Below are positions 14,019 through 23,273 of a stretch of 25,098 bases of DNA, piece after piece (position 1 is the first letter of the stretch; each line of letters starts with the position of its first letter). The notes beneath the pieces are model-generated. The model made no database searches and was not told the DNA's origin. It saw only the letters and a list, made by a program, of their open reading frames with translations. This DNA comes from Candidatus Rifleibacteriota bacterium (lineage in GTDB: Bacteria; UBP17; UBA6191; JACPRK01). The stretch covers positions 1 through 25,098 of the forward strand of contig JACQZL010000065.1 in assembly GCA_016213865.1 (NCBI GenBank). Reading direction: 5' to 3'. The translations under genes and the position numbers were made by a program.

Positions 14019-14678
14019 ATGTCCAGCCGCAATCGAAAGGGCCGCAATCCTCCCAAGGACCGCCTCGAGGCCACCGACCCCGGCGGGTCGCAGGACGGCC
14101 CCGGCGTACTGGGTGCGCACGTCCCGGGCCTGACCCGTCTGCGCTGGCTGTTCAGTCTCAGCGGGTTCGTCATGGTCTGCCTGGCGATGGTGCTGGTGCC
14201 GGTTTCTCTGGGCATCGTGGAGATGCTCTTCAAGAGCGTCAGCGACGCCGACGCTTCGCGCACGTTCCTGCACGCCGCCCTGGGGCTCTGTGCCGTGCTT
14301 CTCGAACTGGCCATCATCTTCAAGCTGTATGCAGGGTCCATCGACCTCGAGATCTCCGCCGCCACGGTTCCCGGTCAGGACGTCGCATGGATGAAGCCGT
14401 CCCGGACGCGCTTGCCCAAGCTCTGCGCCATGGCCTTCATCACCATCGCCATGATCCTGGTGATCTGGGGCATGCTGGCCCCGGCCGCTGCCGCCGGCCT
14501 CCCGGTCGCGACTCTCCGCATCGGTCAGGAGATCCACGCCGTCGACCACGTGCGAAGCGCCCTGTTCGAGAAGTCGCACCAGCTTGCCCAGTTGGCCCTT
14601 CTGATGGCCATCGTCTCCCTCATTTACGCGAACGAGGTGCGGCGCCAGGAGCTCCGACCCGCACCCGACGAGCCCTGA
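14019..14678 (+). CDS. Integral membrane protein with four predicted helices, function unknown
   Basis: The 219-residue protein has a polar N-terminus of about 28 residues (many Arg, Lys, Pro, Asp), then hydrophobic segments around WLFSLSGFVMVCLAMVLV, ALGLCAVLLELAIIFKLY, LCAMAFITIAMILVIWGML and LALLMAIVSLIYA. It ends in a short charged tail (EVRRQELRPAPDEP). No enzyme or transporter signature is visible, and I do not recognise the family. ATG 14019 is chosen over ATG 14010 because the 14010 codon lies inside the -10 element TACGAT. trmB follows after 16 nt, with a Shine-Dalgarno, so the two are almost certainly co-transcribed. The divergent neighbour is the pentapeptide lipoprotein gene. Confidence 0.8.
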   Translation: MSSRNRKGRNPPKDRLEATDPGGSQDGPGVLGAHVPGLTRLRWLFSLSGFVMVCLAMVLVPVSLGIVEMLFKSVSDADASRTFLHAALGLCAVLLELAIIFKLYAGSIDLEISAATVPGQDVAWMKPSRTRLPKLCAMAFITIAMILVIWGMLAPAAAAGLPVATLRIGQEIHAVDHVRSALFEKSHQLAQLALLMAIVSLIYANEVRRQELRPAPDEP

Positions 14679-14694
14679 CCCCGACGAGGATTCC

Positions 14695-15351
14695 TTGCCC
14701 GCCCTTCGCCCCATCCACATCCAGACCCCCGATCCCTCGTCGCCCTCGCTCGCCCACATCCTGGTCCCCACCTTCGGCCTCGAGGAGGCCTATGATTGGC
14801 GCAAGGAGTTCGGGCGCCCCGGTCCCATCAGGCTCGAGATCGGCCCGGGAAAGGGCCTGTGGCTGACGAAGGTCGCGGGCGCGGACCCAGATTCCTGCTG
14901 GATCGGCGTCGAGTACCTCGAGAAGCGGGCGCGCTGGATCGCGCAGAAGGTCAGCCGCGCGGGGTTGACCAACGTCCGCGTCATCTGGCACGAGGCCCGC
15001 GAAGCCCTGTCCGAGCTCTTCGCACCCGGCTCGGTCGATGCCATCACCGTCAACTTCCCGGACCCTTGGCCCAAGCGGCGCCACCGGCGAAGGCGTCTCA
15101 TCCAGCCCCCCTTCTGCGCTCTGATGGCCCGGGCCCTCCGCCCAGGCGGAGAAACCCTGCTGGTCACCGACGTCCTCGACTACGCCCGCGAGATGGTGGA
15201 CTTCATGGACGCGACACCCGGCCTGCAGAACGTCCTCGGTCCCGGCGGTTACGCCCCGGACCTCCAGGGCTACATCCCGTCCATCCACTACGAGAAGTTC
15301 GCCGCCGCCGGCAGGCGCTTTGCCTTCATTCGCCACAGCAAGGCGCGCTGA
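14695..15351 (+). CDS. trmB: tRNA (guanine-N7-)-methyltransferase TrmB
   Basis: TrmB methylates N7 of G46 in the tRNA variable loop using S-adenosylmethionine. The 218-residue protein has the Rossmann SAM motif EIGPGKG (family EIGxGxG) near residue 48, the acidic end of the next strand in IGVEYLEK, and the family signature NFPDPWPKRRHRRRRL followed by QPPF. It ends in the usual substrate-binding C-terminal segment (YIPSIHYEKF). The start is TTG at 14695, with GAGGA 5 nt upstream; no ATG lies between it and the fold. It follows the membrane protein gene by 16 nt and the TolB-like lipoprotein gene comes 64 nt later, so an operon of three is plausible. Confidence 0.95.
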   Translation: MPALRPIHIQTPDPSSPSLAHILVPTFGLEEAYDWRKEFGRPGPIRLEIGPGKGLWLTKVAGADPDSCWIGVEYLEKRARWIAQKVSRAGLTNVRVIWHEAREALSELFAPGSVDAITVNFPDPWPKRRHRRRRLIQPPFCALMARALRPGGETLLVTDVLDYAREMVDFMDATPGLQNVLGPGGYAPDLQGYIPSIHYEKFAAAGRRFAFIRHSKAR

Positions 15352-15415
15352 ACCTGGGCGCGATCCGCGCTCCTGACGATAACTGGATCGGGCCCCTTCG
15401 TGGCGGGCTCAGGTC

Positions 15416-16882
15416 ATGGCCTGCGAACTGATACCCGACAACAACCTTCGTCCGCGCCTGCGTCTCAACTCGCCGGTTCCTCTCGGGCCTCTGCTGGCGG
15501 CGCTCTGTTCGGCGCTGCTCGGGGCCCTGGGCCTCGTGGCGGGTTGCGCGGCGGGTCCCGAGCTGTTCAAAGACACGCCTGCGCCGGGTTCGGCCGCGGT
15601 CACGCCGGCGACCGGCTCCGTCGAGGGCTTCGTCTTCGACCAGGACACGAACCCGGTGACACCGGTGATCGGCGCCCGGATCTACACGCTGCCCCATCCG
15701 GACCCGGGTGCCACCAGCAACGCCGCCGGGTTCTATCGGCTGGACGGCGTCAACCCGGGCACGTACTTCGTCGTCAGCCGCGACAGGTCGGGTCGGACCA
15801 TCTTTTCGGAGGCGACCGTCCGGGCGGGGCAACTCACGTCGGTCGATCTCGTCTACGGCGTCGGGCCCGAGAACAACCGCCAGGAGATTGGCTTTCTCAC
15901 TCAGTTCTTCACGCCGGGCGCCGCACAATTCGCGACCGTCGGCCCCGCGGGGGCGTTCCTGCGCTCGCGTCCGCTGGCGCAGTTGGGCGGGACCTTGCGC
16001 TCGGTCCGTTTCAGCCGTGCCAACACGGATGAGGTGGTCGTCGTCTCGGACTTCGATAGTCCCGCGGGCGAGGTCTACCTCAGCAACCTGCGAACCTCGA
16101 CCACTCGCCGGCTCACCTCGAACGGCTTCCAGGAGGACACGGCCGACCTGTCGCCCGACGGTCAGCGGGTCCTGGTCGCCGTCGACGCCAATGCCAACGG
16201 ACGGTTCGAGATCGCCACGTCTCGCCTCGACGGGACTCGGCAGGTTACCCTCGTCCCGGACGTGGACGCGGTGACGGGCTTTCTGCGGGATAGCCGCGAT
16301 CCGGTCTGGTCCCACGACGGAACCGCCGTCGCCTTCGTCACGCGCCGGCGCGATGCGGCCGCATCTCCGTTCGTCGCGGAGTACAACGTGGCCTTGTTGG
16401 CCGTCACCCAGGTCGTCGACACGGCCAGCTCGCAGTTCGACAGCGTCATTGCGGTGGGACAGTCGCAGCTCTTGAACCAGGACGTCTTCGCCGATCGGAA
16501 CCCCGCCTGGGACAACACGGGCGGGAACCTGTACTACGACAAGCTCGTCAACGGCCGCCATCAGATCCACACGGTCGGCGCCACACCGGGCAGCGTCGAG
16601 CTGGCACTGACAGCCGACTCGTTCGAGAACACGCACCCCAGCGTCAGCTTCGACGGGCGCTACCTCGCGTGGGTCTCGAACACCACCGTGGGCGGACTGA
16701 ATCCGGACGGCGGGCCCGAGGTCTTCCTGGGCGAGTTCAGGCGCCGCCTCGACCAGGTCGGCGGTCTCACGAACCTCCGGCAGGTCACGCAGACGCCGGC
16801 CAGCGCCGGCAATGACTGGGCAGAGTTCCGGCCGCTCTTTCCGGGCCGTGCCCGCTGGATCGACGGTGTGGTACAGCCCTGA
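15416..16882 (+). CDS. Lipoprotein with carboxypeptidase-regulatory-like domain and TolB-type beta-propeller repeats
   Basis: The 488-residue precursor has an unusually long N-terminal region (about 43 residues) ending in LGLVAGC, which looks like a lipobox with Cys44. Residues ~66-135 form a carboxypeptidase-regulatory-like/CNA-B-like beta domain (GSVEGFVFDQDTNPV, YRLDGVNPGTYFVV). From about 190 to the end there are WD40-like (PD40) repeats as in TolB: GEVYLSNL..TRRLTSNG, ADLSPDGQRVLVAVD, DPVWSHDGTAVAFVTRR, NPAWDNTGGNLYYDK and HPSVSFDGRYLAWVSN. Together these suggest a membrane-tethered extracytoplasmic binding protein, with no catalytic residues visible. The start ATG 15416 is the first ATG of the frame; CAGG just upstream is a weak Shine-Dalgarno. 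It may be co-transcribed with trmB. Confidence 0.85.
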   Translation: MACELIPDNNLRPRLRLNSPVPLGPLLAALCSALLGALGLVAGCAAGPELFKDTPAPGSAAVTPATGSVEGFVFDQDTNPVTPVIGARIYTLPHPDPGATSNAAGFYRLDGVNPGTYFVVSRDRSGRTIFSEATVRAGQLTSVDLVYGVGPENNRQEIGFLTQFFTPGAAQFATVGPAGAFLRSRPLAQLGGTLRSVRFSRANTDEVVVVSDFDSPAGEVYLSNLRTSTTRRLTSNGFQEDTADLSPDGQRVLVAVDANANGRFEIATSRLDGTRQVTLVPDVDAVTGFLRDSRDPVWSHDGTAVAFVTRRRDAAASPFVAEYNVALLAVTQVVDTASSQFDSVIAVGQSQLLNQDVFADRNPAWDNTGGNLYYDKLVNGRHQIHTVGATPGSVELALTADSFENTHPSVSFDGRYLAWVSNTTVGGLNPDGGPEVFLGEFRRRLDQVGGLTNLRQVTQTPASAGNDWAEFRPLFPGRARWIDGVVQP

Positions 16883-17002
16883 GCGACGACACCCCGCCTG
16901 CATCACGCTCGGCCTCCATCGGGCGCCGTAGCCGAACCGCGAGCCCGCGGCGCCTGGCGGCTGGCTGCAAGAAAGGGCTCGCAAAGGCCCGCCCGCTTTC
17001 AG

Positions 17003-17008
17003 TATTCT
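17003..17008 (+). promoter_or_regulatory. -10 element of the glycan operon promoter (leaderless)
   Basis: TATTCT lies 7 nt before ATG 17016, with no Shine-Dalgarno between them. The gap from the previous gene (133 nt) contains no other candidate. This promoter would drive the four overlapping genes downstream. Confidence 0.5.
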
Positions 17009-17015
17009 CCCACAC

Positions 17016-18188
17016 ATGCCCGAACCGCCCGTCAAGCCTATCCAGCTCTTTGTTCCGACCTTCGACGTCGAAGCCTGCCTGAGCGAAATCCGAGAGTGCC
17101 TGGAGATCGGTTGGACTGGGCTGGGCTTCAAGACCACCCAGTTCGAGCAAGGCTGGCGCACCTACACGGGTCTGCCCAACGCGCATTTCGTCAATTCCAA
17201 TACCGCCGGCCTTCATCTGGCGGTGAAGATCCTCAAGGACGCCTGCGGCTGGGCCGACGGAGACGAGATCATCTCGACCACGCTGACGTTCGTGTCGACC
17301 AATCATGTCATCCTTTACGAGCGACTGCGGCCGGTCTTCGCAGACGTCGACGATAGTCTGTGCCTGGATCCCGACTCGATTGCGGCCAGGGTGACCCCCC
17401 GAACCAGGGCGGTCATGTATGTGGGCTTCGGGGGCACGGCGGGTCGACTGGCCGAGGTCAGCGAGCTGTGCCGGCGGTTGGGTCTCAAGCTCATCCTCGA
17501 TGCGGCCCACATGTCCGGCACCCGCGTCCGGGACAAGCACGTGGGCCACGAGGCGGAGGTCGCGGTCTTTTCGTTCCAGGCGGTCAAGAACCTCCCGACG
17601 GCGGACTCGGGAATGATCTGCTTTCGAGACAGCGAGCTGGACCAGGTCGCCCGGAAGATGAGCTGGCTCGGAATCGACGCGGATACCTACGCCCGGTCCA
17701 GCGGCGAGAACAAGGGCAAGTACAAGTGGCTCTACGAAGTCGACCACGTCGGGCTCAAGGCGCACGGCAACTCCATCGTCGCGGCCATCGCCATCGCTCA
17801 GCTCAAGCACCTCGACAGCGACAATGACCAGCGAAGGGCGCTGGCGGCGCTCTACCGCTCCAGGCTGAAGGATGTGCCGGGGATTGGATTCGTCAGCAAC
17901 CCGCCGGACTGCACGACGTCCCAGCATCTGTTCCAGATCCGAGTGAGCCAGGCCTTGCGCGACTCGCTGATCGTCCACCTGAACTCCCGAGGTATCTTCC
18001 CTGGCGTTCACTACAAATCGAACCTCGAGTTCAAGATGTACAGGGAGGCCAGGGGCACGTGCCCGAGAGCGGAGAAGGCCTCTCTCGAGCTCGTGAGTCT
18101 CCCCCTCCACCTCCGATTGACGCCCGGCGACGTCGAGCGCGTGGGGGGCGAGATCGAGGCGTATCTGGGCCAGTCGCGAGTCGGATGA
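17016..18188 (+). CDS. DegT/DnrJ/EryC1/StrS-family PLP-dependent sugar aminotransferase
   Basis: These enzymes transfer an amino group from glutamate to a keto-sugar nucleotide in the synthesis of amino sugars for surface glycans. The 390-residue protein has the fold-type I landmarks: FVNSNTAGLHLAVK (cofactor phosphate loop), GDEIISTTLTFVST, LILDAAHMSGT with Asp162 to the pyridine nitrogen, FSFQAVKNLPTADSGM with the Schiff-base Lys191, and GIFPGVHYKSN near the C-terminus. All key residues are present. ATG 17016 has TATTCT 7 nt upstream, suggesting a leaderless mRNA. Its stop overlaps the start of the glycosyltransferase gene (ATGA at 18185-18188), so translation is coupled. As first gene of a glycan operon it probably supplies the amino sugar used by the next gene; the exact sugar is not readable. 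Confidence 0.92.
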   Translation: MPEPPVKPIQLFVPTFDVEACLSEIRECLEIGWTGLGFKTTQFEQGWRTYTGLPNAHFVNSNTAGLHLAVKILKDACGWADGDEIISTTLTFVSTNHVILYERLRPVFADVDDSLCLDPDSIAARVTPRTRAVMYVGFGGTAGRLAEVSELCRRLGLKLILDAAHMSGTRVRDKHVGHEAEVAVFSFQAVKNLPTADSGMICFRDSELDQVARKMSWLGIDADTYARSSGENKGKYKWLYEVDHVGLKAHGNSIVAAIAIAQLKHLDSDNDQRRALAALYRSRLKDVPGIGFVSNPPDCTTSQHLFQIRVSQALRDSLIVHLNSRGIFPGVHYKSNLEFKMYREARGTCPRAEKASLELVSLPLHLRLTPGDVERVGGEIEAYLGQSRVG

Positions 18189-19285
18189 AGCTCCTGTTCG
18201 TGACGATCGGCACGGACGTCGTGGCCAGCAGCCGGACGCGCGCCTATCAGTGGATTCCTCATTTGAACAAGGGCGGCGTCGAGGTGAAGGTCGTACCGCT
18301 GGCCCTGTCGTCGTTGCGCAACCAGCTCCGGCTGGACGTCCTGGCAGCGTCGCCGCGGCCCTCCGTGCGAGCGCTTCACAGGCCGGTCCTGGCAGTCTGC
18401 AAGCTGTTGGAGGCGCTCCACACGTCTGTGCGGCTCGCGCAGGTCCTTCTGCTGGCCCGCTCTCATGACGCCATCTACCTGCAGAAGACACTCCTGTCGA
18501 GACGGTTCATGCGGACCCTGCAGGTGCGCAACCCGAGACTGGTCTATGACTTCGACGACGCAATCCAGGAGGTCTCCGAGGACAGCCGGGAGATTCTGAT
18601 CGACACGTTGCGCCGCTGTCGCCTGGTCACGGTCGAGAATGCCTTCAATGCCGCCTTTGTGAAGGACTCGACGGGCCTCGAGGCCCTTCGCATCCTGGGT
18701 CCGATTGACTGCGAGCGGTACCGCCCATCCAGGCGAGAGACCCACTCACCCGTCGTGCTCGGCTGGGTAGGGAGCTCCTCGACGGTCCCTTATCTGACCG
18801 AGAGGGCCGAGAGCCTGCTGGGCGTGCTGGAGCGACATCCCAACTGCGAGCTGCACGTGATCGGCGCAACCCGCAGGCCGATCGAGCATTCGAGATGCCT
18901 CGCGAAGCCCTGGACCCTGGCGACGGAGTGCAACGATCTGGCAGCCTTCGACATCGGGATCATGCCTCTGCCGGACACGCCGTTCGCTCGGGGAAAGGGC
19001 GGTTACAAGATCCTCCAGTACATGGCGCTCGGAATCCCGAGCGTTGCCTCACCCGTCGGAGTCAACTCGGAGCTGATCGAGGACGGAACGACCGGTTTCC
19101 TCGCGTCGAGTCCGGAGGACTGGAGCTCGGTCCTGAGCACGCTCGTCGAGAACGCCGGACTGCGTCGAGACCTCGGCATGAAGGCGCGGGCCAGGGCGGT
19201 CGCGAGCTACTCGTTCGAGAGCTATGCCCCGACGTTGCTCGGCCATCTGGAGAAGCTGACGGCGGCTTCTCGAAGTCGCCCGTGA
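18185..19285 (+). CDS. Glycosyltransferase, GT-B fold (family 4-like)
   Basis: The 366-residue protein starts MKLLFVTIGTD, with the beginning of a Rossmann strand, and has two Rossmann-like halves. The donor-binding C-terminal half is characteristic: VVLGWVGSSSTVPYL, CELHVIGA, the helix-loop DIGIMPLPDTPFARGKGGYK, then LQYMALGIPSVASPVGVNSELI with the conserved Glu, and GTTGFLA. There is no transmembrane segment, so it acts on the cytoplasmic face. It likely transfers a sugar to a lipid-linked or growing glycan; acceptor and donor are unknown. The start at ATG 18185 overlaps the aminotransferase stop, and its own stop overlaps the next start (GTGA 19282-19285). The frame is open upstream to 18059, but that lies inside the aminotransferase gene. 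Confidence 0.92.
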   Translation: MKLLFVTIGTDVVASSRTRAYQWIPHLNKGGVEVKVVPLALSSLRNQLRLDVLAASPRPSVRALHRPVLAVCKLLEALHTSVRLAQVLLLARSHDAIYLQKTLLSRRFMRTLQVRNPRLVYDFDDAIQEVSEDSREILIDTLRRCRLVTVENAFNAAFVKDSTGLEALRILGPIDCERYRPSRRETHSPVVLGWVGSSSTVPYLTERAESLLGVLERHPNCELHVIGATRRPIEHSRCLAKPWTLATECNDLAAFDIGIMPLPDTPFARGKGGYKILQYMALGIPSVASPVGVNSELIEDGTTGFLASSPEDWSSVLSTLVENAGLRRDLGMKARARAVASYSFESYAPTLLGHLEKLTAASRSRP

Positions 19286-20802
19286 GCGTCATCCGCTCCA
19301 CGTTCGTTGTCACCGCCTTCAATCTGTTCGGGATGGCCCTGAGCTTCCTGAGCAACGTCCAGATTGCCGCCACCTTCGGGGCAAGTGCAGAGATGGACGT
19401 CTACGTCGCGGTCGCGGCGGCGCCGCTCTTTCTGGTCGGGATGCTGGCAAGCGCCATCTCGTTCACCATGATCCCCGTGTTCACGGAGTATCGCTCCAAG
19501 GGAACAGAAGAGCACGGGGCGTTGCTCAGCGACCTGATCAACCTGACCCTCGCCCTGACCGGGGTCATGACCGCAATCGCGTTGTTCCATGCTCGTCCGC
19601 TGATTGCGTTCCTCACGCCGGGCTTTTCTCCGGCCCAATGGTTGGTGGGCGAGAACCTGCTGAGATGGCTTTTCCCGACCGTCATCCCACTGGCCCTCAA
19701 CGAGCTACTGTCGAACGTCTTCTACCTCGACAACCGCTTTCTCGTGCCCTCCTTGAACCGGCTCGTGCAGCCGACCTGCGTTTGCCTCTCCGTCTGGACC
19801 CTGCACCAGTCTCACGGCACCACGAGCATAGCGGTGGCGACGCTCCTGGGCAGCATGCTGCAACTGGCAGTCCTGGCGGTGGGCATCGTCTGCACGGAGG
19901 GTCTGCGGTTCAAGTATCGCCTCGGGTTGCCGGCAGTCTGGACGGGCGTGCTCCGGCTATTGAGGCTCATGGCACCGTTGCTGGCAGGTATGTTGATCTA
20001 CCGCTCTCTGCCTTTGTTCGATCGCAACATGCTCTCCTTGCTGCCGGTCGGGAGCGTGTCGGTGCTCGGTTATGCGGAGAGACTGTTCCAGATTCTGGTC
20101 GGGGTCCTCGTGGGCGGCATTTCCATCGCTGCCTTCGCCAATCTGTCAAAGGACTACTGCGAGAAGGACTACGACGCCTTCAAGCGCAAGGTGGAGCGAC
20201 TGCTCTTGGCACTCACCGTTGCGGCCATTCCTGTCATCGCGTTCCTCCCCGCCTATTCGAGGCAGTTCGTGGGACTGGTGTTCCAGTACGGGACGTTCAC
20301 CTCCGAGGTGACGGAGAGAGTGGCGGCAGTACTGCCCGTTCTGGCGCTCACGCTCCTTCCCGCCGTCACCGGGACCATCCTGGGGCAGAGCTTCTATGTG
20401 GCCCAGAGGACCGATCTGGCATCGGGCTTCGGGGTGGTCGAGATGATCGTCTACGTTTGTGTCGCCGTGCCGCTGACAAAGGCGTTCGGCTTGTCGGGCC
20501 TCATCTGGGCAAAGGTCGTTTACTGGTACTTCTCGTTGGCCCTGTCGCTCACCGTTCTTTCGCACCTGCTCGCGTGGCGCGTGTGGCCGGTGCTGGGGAG
20601 CGCGCTCAAGGCGATCATGCTCGGGGTGCTGGCATGCGCGTTGAGCTTCGGCCTGGCGTACGCGGGCGTCCACGTCGTCGCCGCCGCGGCGATCGTGGGC
20701 TGCTGCTATCTCCTGGCGGCGCGCCGCCTGGAAGTGACCCCGGATCTCGGGGCCCTCGAGCGGTTCCTGTGGCAAAAGCTAGGGGCTTCGTTCGAGGTCT
20801 GA
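19282..20802 (+). CDS. MurJ/MviN-family lipid-linked oligosaccharide flippase
   Basis: This 506-residue protein has about 12-14 hydrophobic segments and the MurJ-type pattern: VTAFNLFGMALSFLSNVQIAATFGASAEMDVYVAV at the N-terminus (fusion of first helices with the (A/G)xxDxY motif), LLPVGSVSVLGYAERLFQILVGVLVGGI, and paired helices thereafter. It should flip a lipid-linked glycan across the inner membrane. It could be the organism's MurJ for lipid II, or a Wzx-like exporter for the surface glycan made by this operon; the context favours the second. The start is GTG at 19282, overlapping the glycosyltransferase stop (GTGA). The next gene starts 31 nt downstream with its own Shine-Dalgarno. UppP at 7316 would recycle the same type of carrier. 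Confidence 0.9.
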   Translation: MSVIRSTFVVTAFNLFGMALSFLSNVQIAATFGASAEMDVYVAVAAAPLFLVGMLASAISFTMIPVFTEYRSKGTEEHGALLSDLINLTLALTGVMTAIALFHARPLIAFLTPGFSPAQWLVGENLLRWLFPTVIPLALNELLSNVFYLDNRFLVPSLNRLVQPTCVCLSVWTLHQSHGTTSIAVATLLGSMLQLAVLAVGIVCTEGLRFKYRLGLPAVWTGVLRLLRLMAPLLAGMLIYRSLPLFDRNMLSLLPVGSVSVLGYAERLFQILVGVLVGGISIAAFANLSKDYCEKDYDAFKRKVERLLLALTVAAIPVIAFLPAYSRQFVGLVFQYGTFTSEVTERVAAVLPVLALTLLPAVTGTILGQSFYVAQRTDLASGFGVVEMIVYVCVAVPLTKAFGLSGLIWAKVVYWYFSLALSLTVLSHLLAWRVWPVLGSALKAIMLGVLACALSFGLAYAGVHVVAAAAIVGCCYLLAARRLEVTPDLGALERFLWQKLGASFEV

Positions 20803-20833
20803 CCGACTGGCGGCGCGCAAGAGAGGAAAGCCC

Positions 20834-21466
20834 ATGGGCAAAGTGAAAATCGACCTCGCCTCGCATCTCCGGTCAGGAGCGCCGGTGATCGTCGAGCTTG
20901 GTTGCGGCCCCAACAAGAGGGCGGGGCGCATCGGGATCGACCGGCTGGAGCTTCCCGGCGTCGACCTCGTGGCGGATGTGGTCGAAGGGCTTCGCCTCTT
21001 TCCCGAGCGCTCCGTGGATGAAGTCCACTCGAAGAGCCTGCTGGAGCATGTCGACGACCTCGTGGCCGTGATGCGCGAGATCGTACGCGTGCTGAAACCG
21101 GAGGGGCGGAGCTTCCATTCGGTCCCACACTTCTCGAACCCGTACTTCTACTCCGACTACACGCACACGCGCTTCATGGGGCTGTACACCTTCTACTACT
21201 TCGTGGATGAGGAGTTCCAACTGCGCCGCAAGGTGCCGACCTTCTACTCGGGTGTTCGCATTCGGGTCATCTCCCAGCGACTCGTCTTCGCGTCCTCGTT
21301 CTCGTTGCTCAACAGGCTCAAGAAGCTGGTCGAGAGGCTCGTGAATGCGACGACCTGGACGCAGGAGCTCTATGAAGAGACACTCTGCTATCTCCTTCCC
21401 TGCTACAACCTGGAGGTCGTATTCCGCGCGGCGCCGGAGGATCTCCGCCCTGCCAGCGGAGCGTGA
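20834..21466 (+). CDS. SAM-dependent class I methyltransferase (methyltransferase-11-like)
   Basis: The 210-residue protein has the class I SAM fold: motif I VIVELGCGPNKRAG (residues ~18-31), the acidic IGID at the end of strand 2, DEVHSKSLLEHVDDL (motif post-I/II region with SLLEH, typical of methyltransferase-11 proteins), and VLKPEGRSFHSVPHFSNPYFYSDYTHTRF. That last segment, rich in aromatic and histidine residues, is often found in methyltransferases encoded in surface-polysaccharide clusters. AGAGGAAAG about 8 nt upstream of ATG 20834 fixes the start. It is the last gene of the glycan operon, 31 nt after the flippase, and probably methylates a sugar or caps the glycan; the acceptor is unknown. 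A hairpin at 21494-21515 lies between it and the convergent pyruvate kinase gene. Confidence 0.88.
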   Translation: MGKVKIDLASHLRSGAPVIVELGCGPNKRAGRIGIDRLELPGVDLVADVVEGLRLFPERSVDEVHSKSLLEHVDDLVAVMREIVRVLKPEGRSFHSVPHFSNPYFYSDYTHTRFMGLYTFYYFVDEEFQLRRKVPTFYSGVRIRVISQRLVFASSFSLLNRLKKLVERLVNATTWTQELYEETLCYLLPCYNLEVVFRAAPEDLRPASGA

Positions 21467-21493
21467 CCGCGGCGCTCTGACGGTTGGAACCGT

Positions 21494-21515
21494 GCGGGCC
21501 TGTCCTCTGGCCCGC
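21494..21515. terminator. Hairpin between the glycan operon and convergent pyruvate kinase gene
   Basis: GCGGGCC (21494-21500) and GGCCCGC (21509-21515) form a 7-bp stem with an 8-nt loop in the 62-nt gap between the convergent stops. There is no T-tract. It is a likely bidirectional terminator. Confidence 0.5.
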
Positions 21516-21528
21516 GGCCCCGCACCCT

Positions 21529-22956
<1,428 letters not shown>

Positions 22957-23101
22957 GGAATCCACCTGGACCAGACCTCCCGTCACGATGCCGGCCGTCA
23001 TGGCCCGGGGTGCCCTCGCACGAACACCCCGCCAGAAGAGCCGGGCGATCTCCTGCGATCTGCAGGGCCTGTGGCGCACGTTAGGCGCCTCTCGGTGTCA
23101 G

Positions 23102-23111
23102 ATGGTACCAT
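23102..23111. promoter_or_regulatory. Palindromic -10 element, trpD promoter, possibly bidirectional with pyk
   Basis: ATGGTACCAT is a perfect 10-bp palindrome, so TACCAT (a TAnnnT -10 match) can be read on both strands. On the plus strand TACCAT (23106-23111) ends 6 nt before an ATG at 23118. On the minus strand it would start RNA near 23095, giving a ~140-nt leader for pyk. It could alternatively be a repressor half-site pair. Confidence 0.4.
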
Positions 23112-23117
23112 AGTGCG

Positions 23118-23273
23118 ATGTCCTCGATGGACCCGGTTCCCTGGAGACCTCCGGGCTGGATTGCACCGCGGTTTTCGAACGGGGACGCCTCCTCCGGCCC
23201 AGGACCGGAGGCCCGAAATGCTCCGAAGAGCCATCGCCAAGCTGATCGAGGGCACCGACCTCGAGTCCGATGA
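23118..23273 (+). CDS. Candidate Trp-containing leader peptide upstream of and overlapping trpD
   Basis: This is a 51-codon frame beginning MSSMDPVPWRPPGWIAP, with Trp at codons 9 and 14. Its ATG sits 6 nt after the -10 element TACCAT, the same leaderless spacing as six other genes here. It reads through the hairpin that buries the trpD ribosome binding site and ends at TGA 23271-23273, 56 nt inside trpD in another frame. A ribosome slowed at the Trp codons under tryptophan shortage would leave the trpD start free of leader ribosomes, whereas full translation would run over it. No other function is suggested by the peptide. The frame could also be an accident of GC-rich sequence. Confidence 0.35.
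   Translation: MSSMDPVPWRPPGWIAPRFSNGDASSGPGPEARNAPKSHRQADRGHRPRVR
23191..23211 (+). promoter_or_regulatory. Hairpin sequestering the trpD Shine-Dalgarno
   Basis: CCTCCGG (23191-23197) pairs perfectly with CCGGAGG (23205-23211) around a 7-nt loop. The right arm contains GGAGG, the trpD ribosome binding site, 6 nt before the ATG. A second copy of CCTCCGG lies at 23148-23154, between the two Trp codons of the leader frame, and could pair with the same arm. Confidence 0.45.

Noticed and set aside
15326..18491. Minus-strand frames of 611 and 568 codons opposite the TolB-like and aminotransferase genes
   Set aside because: Antisense to well-supported genes; composition rich in Arg, Asp, Val and Gly without recognisable folds.
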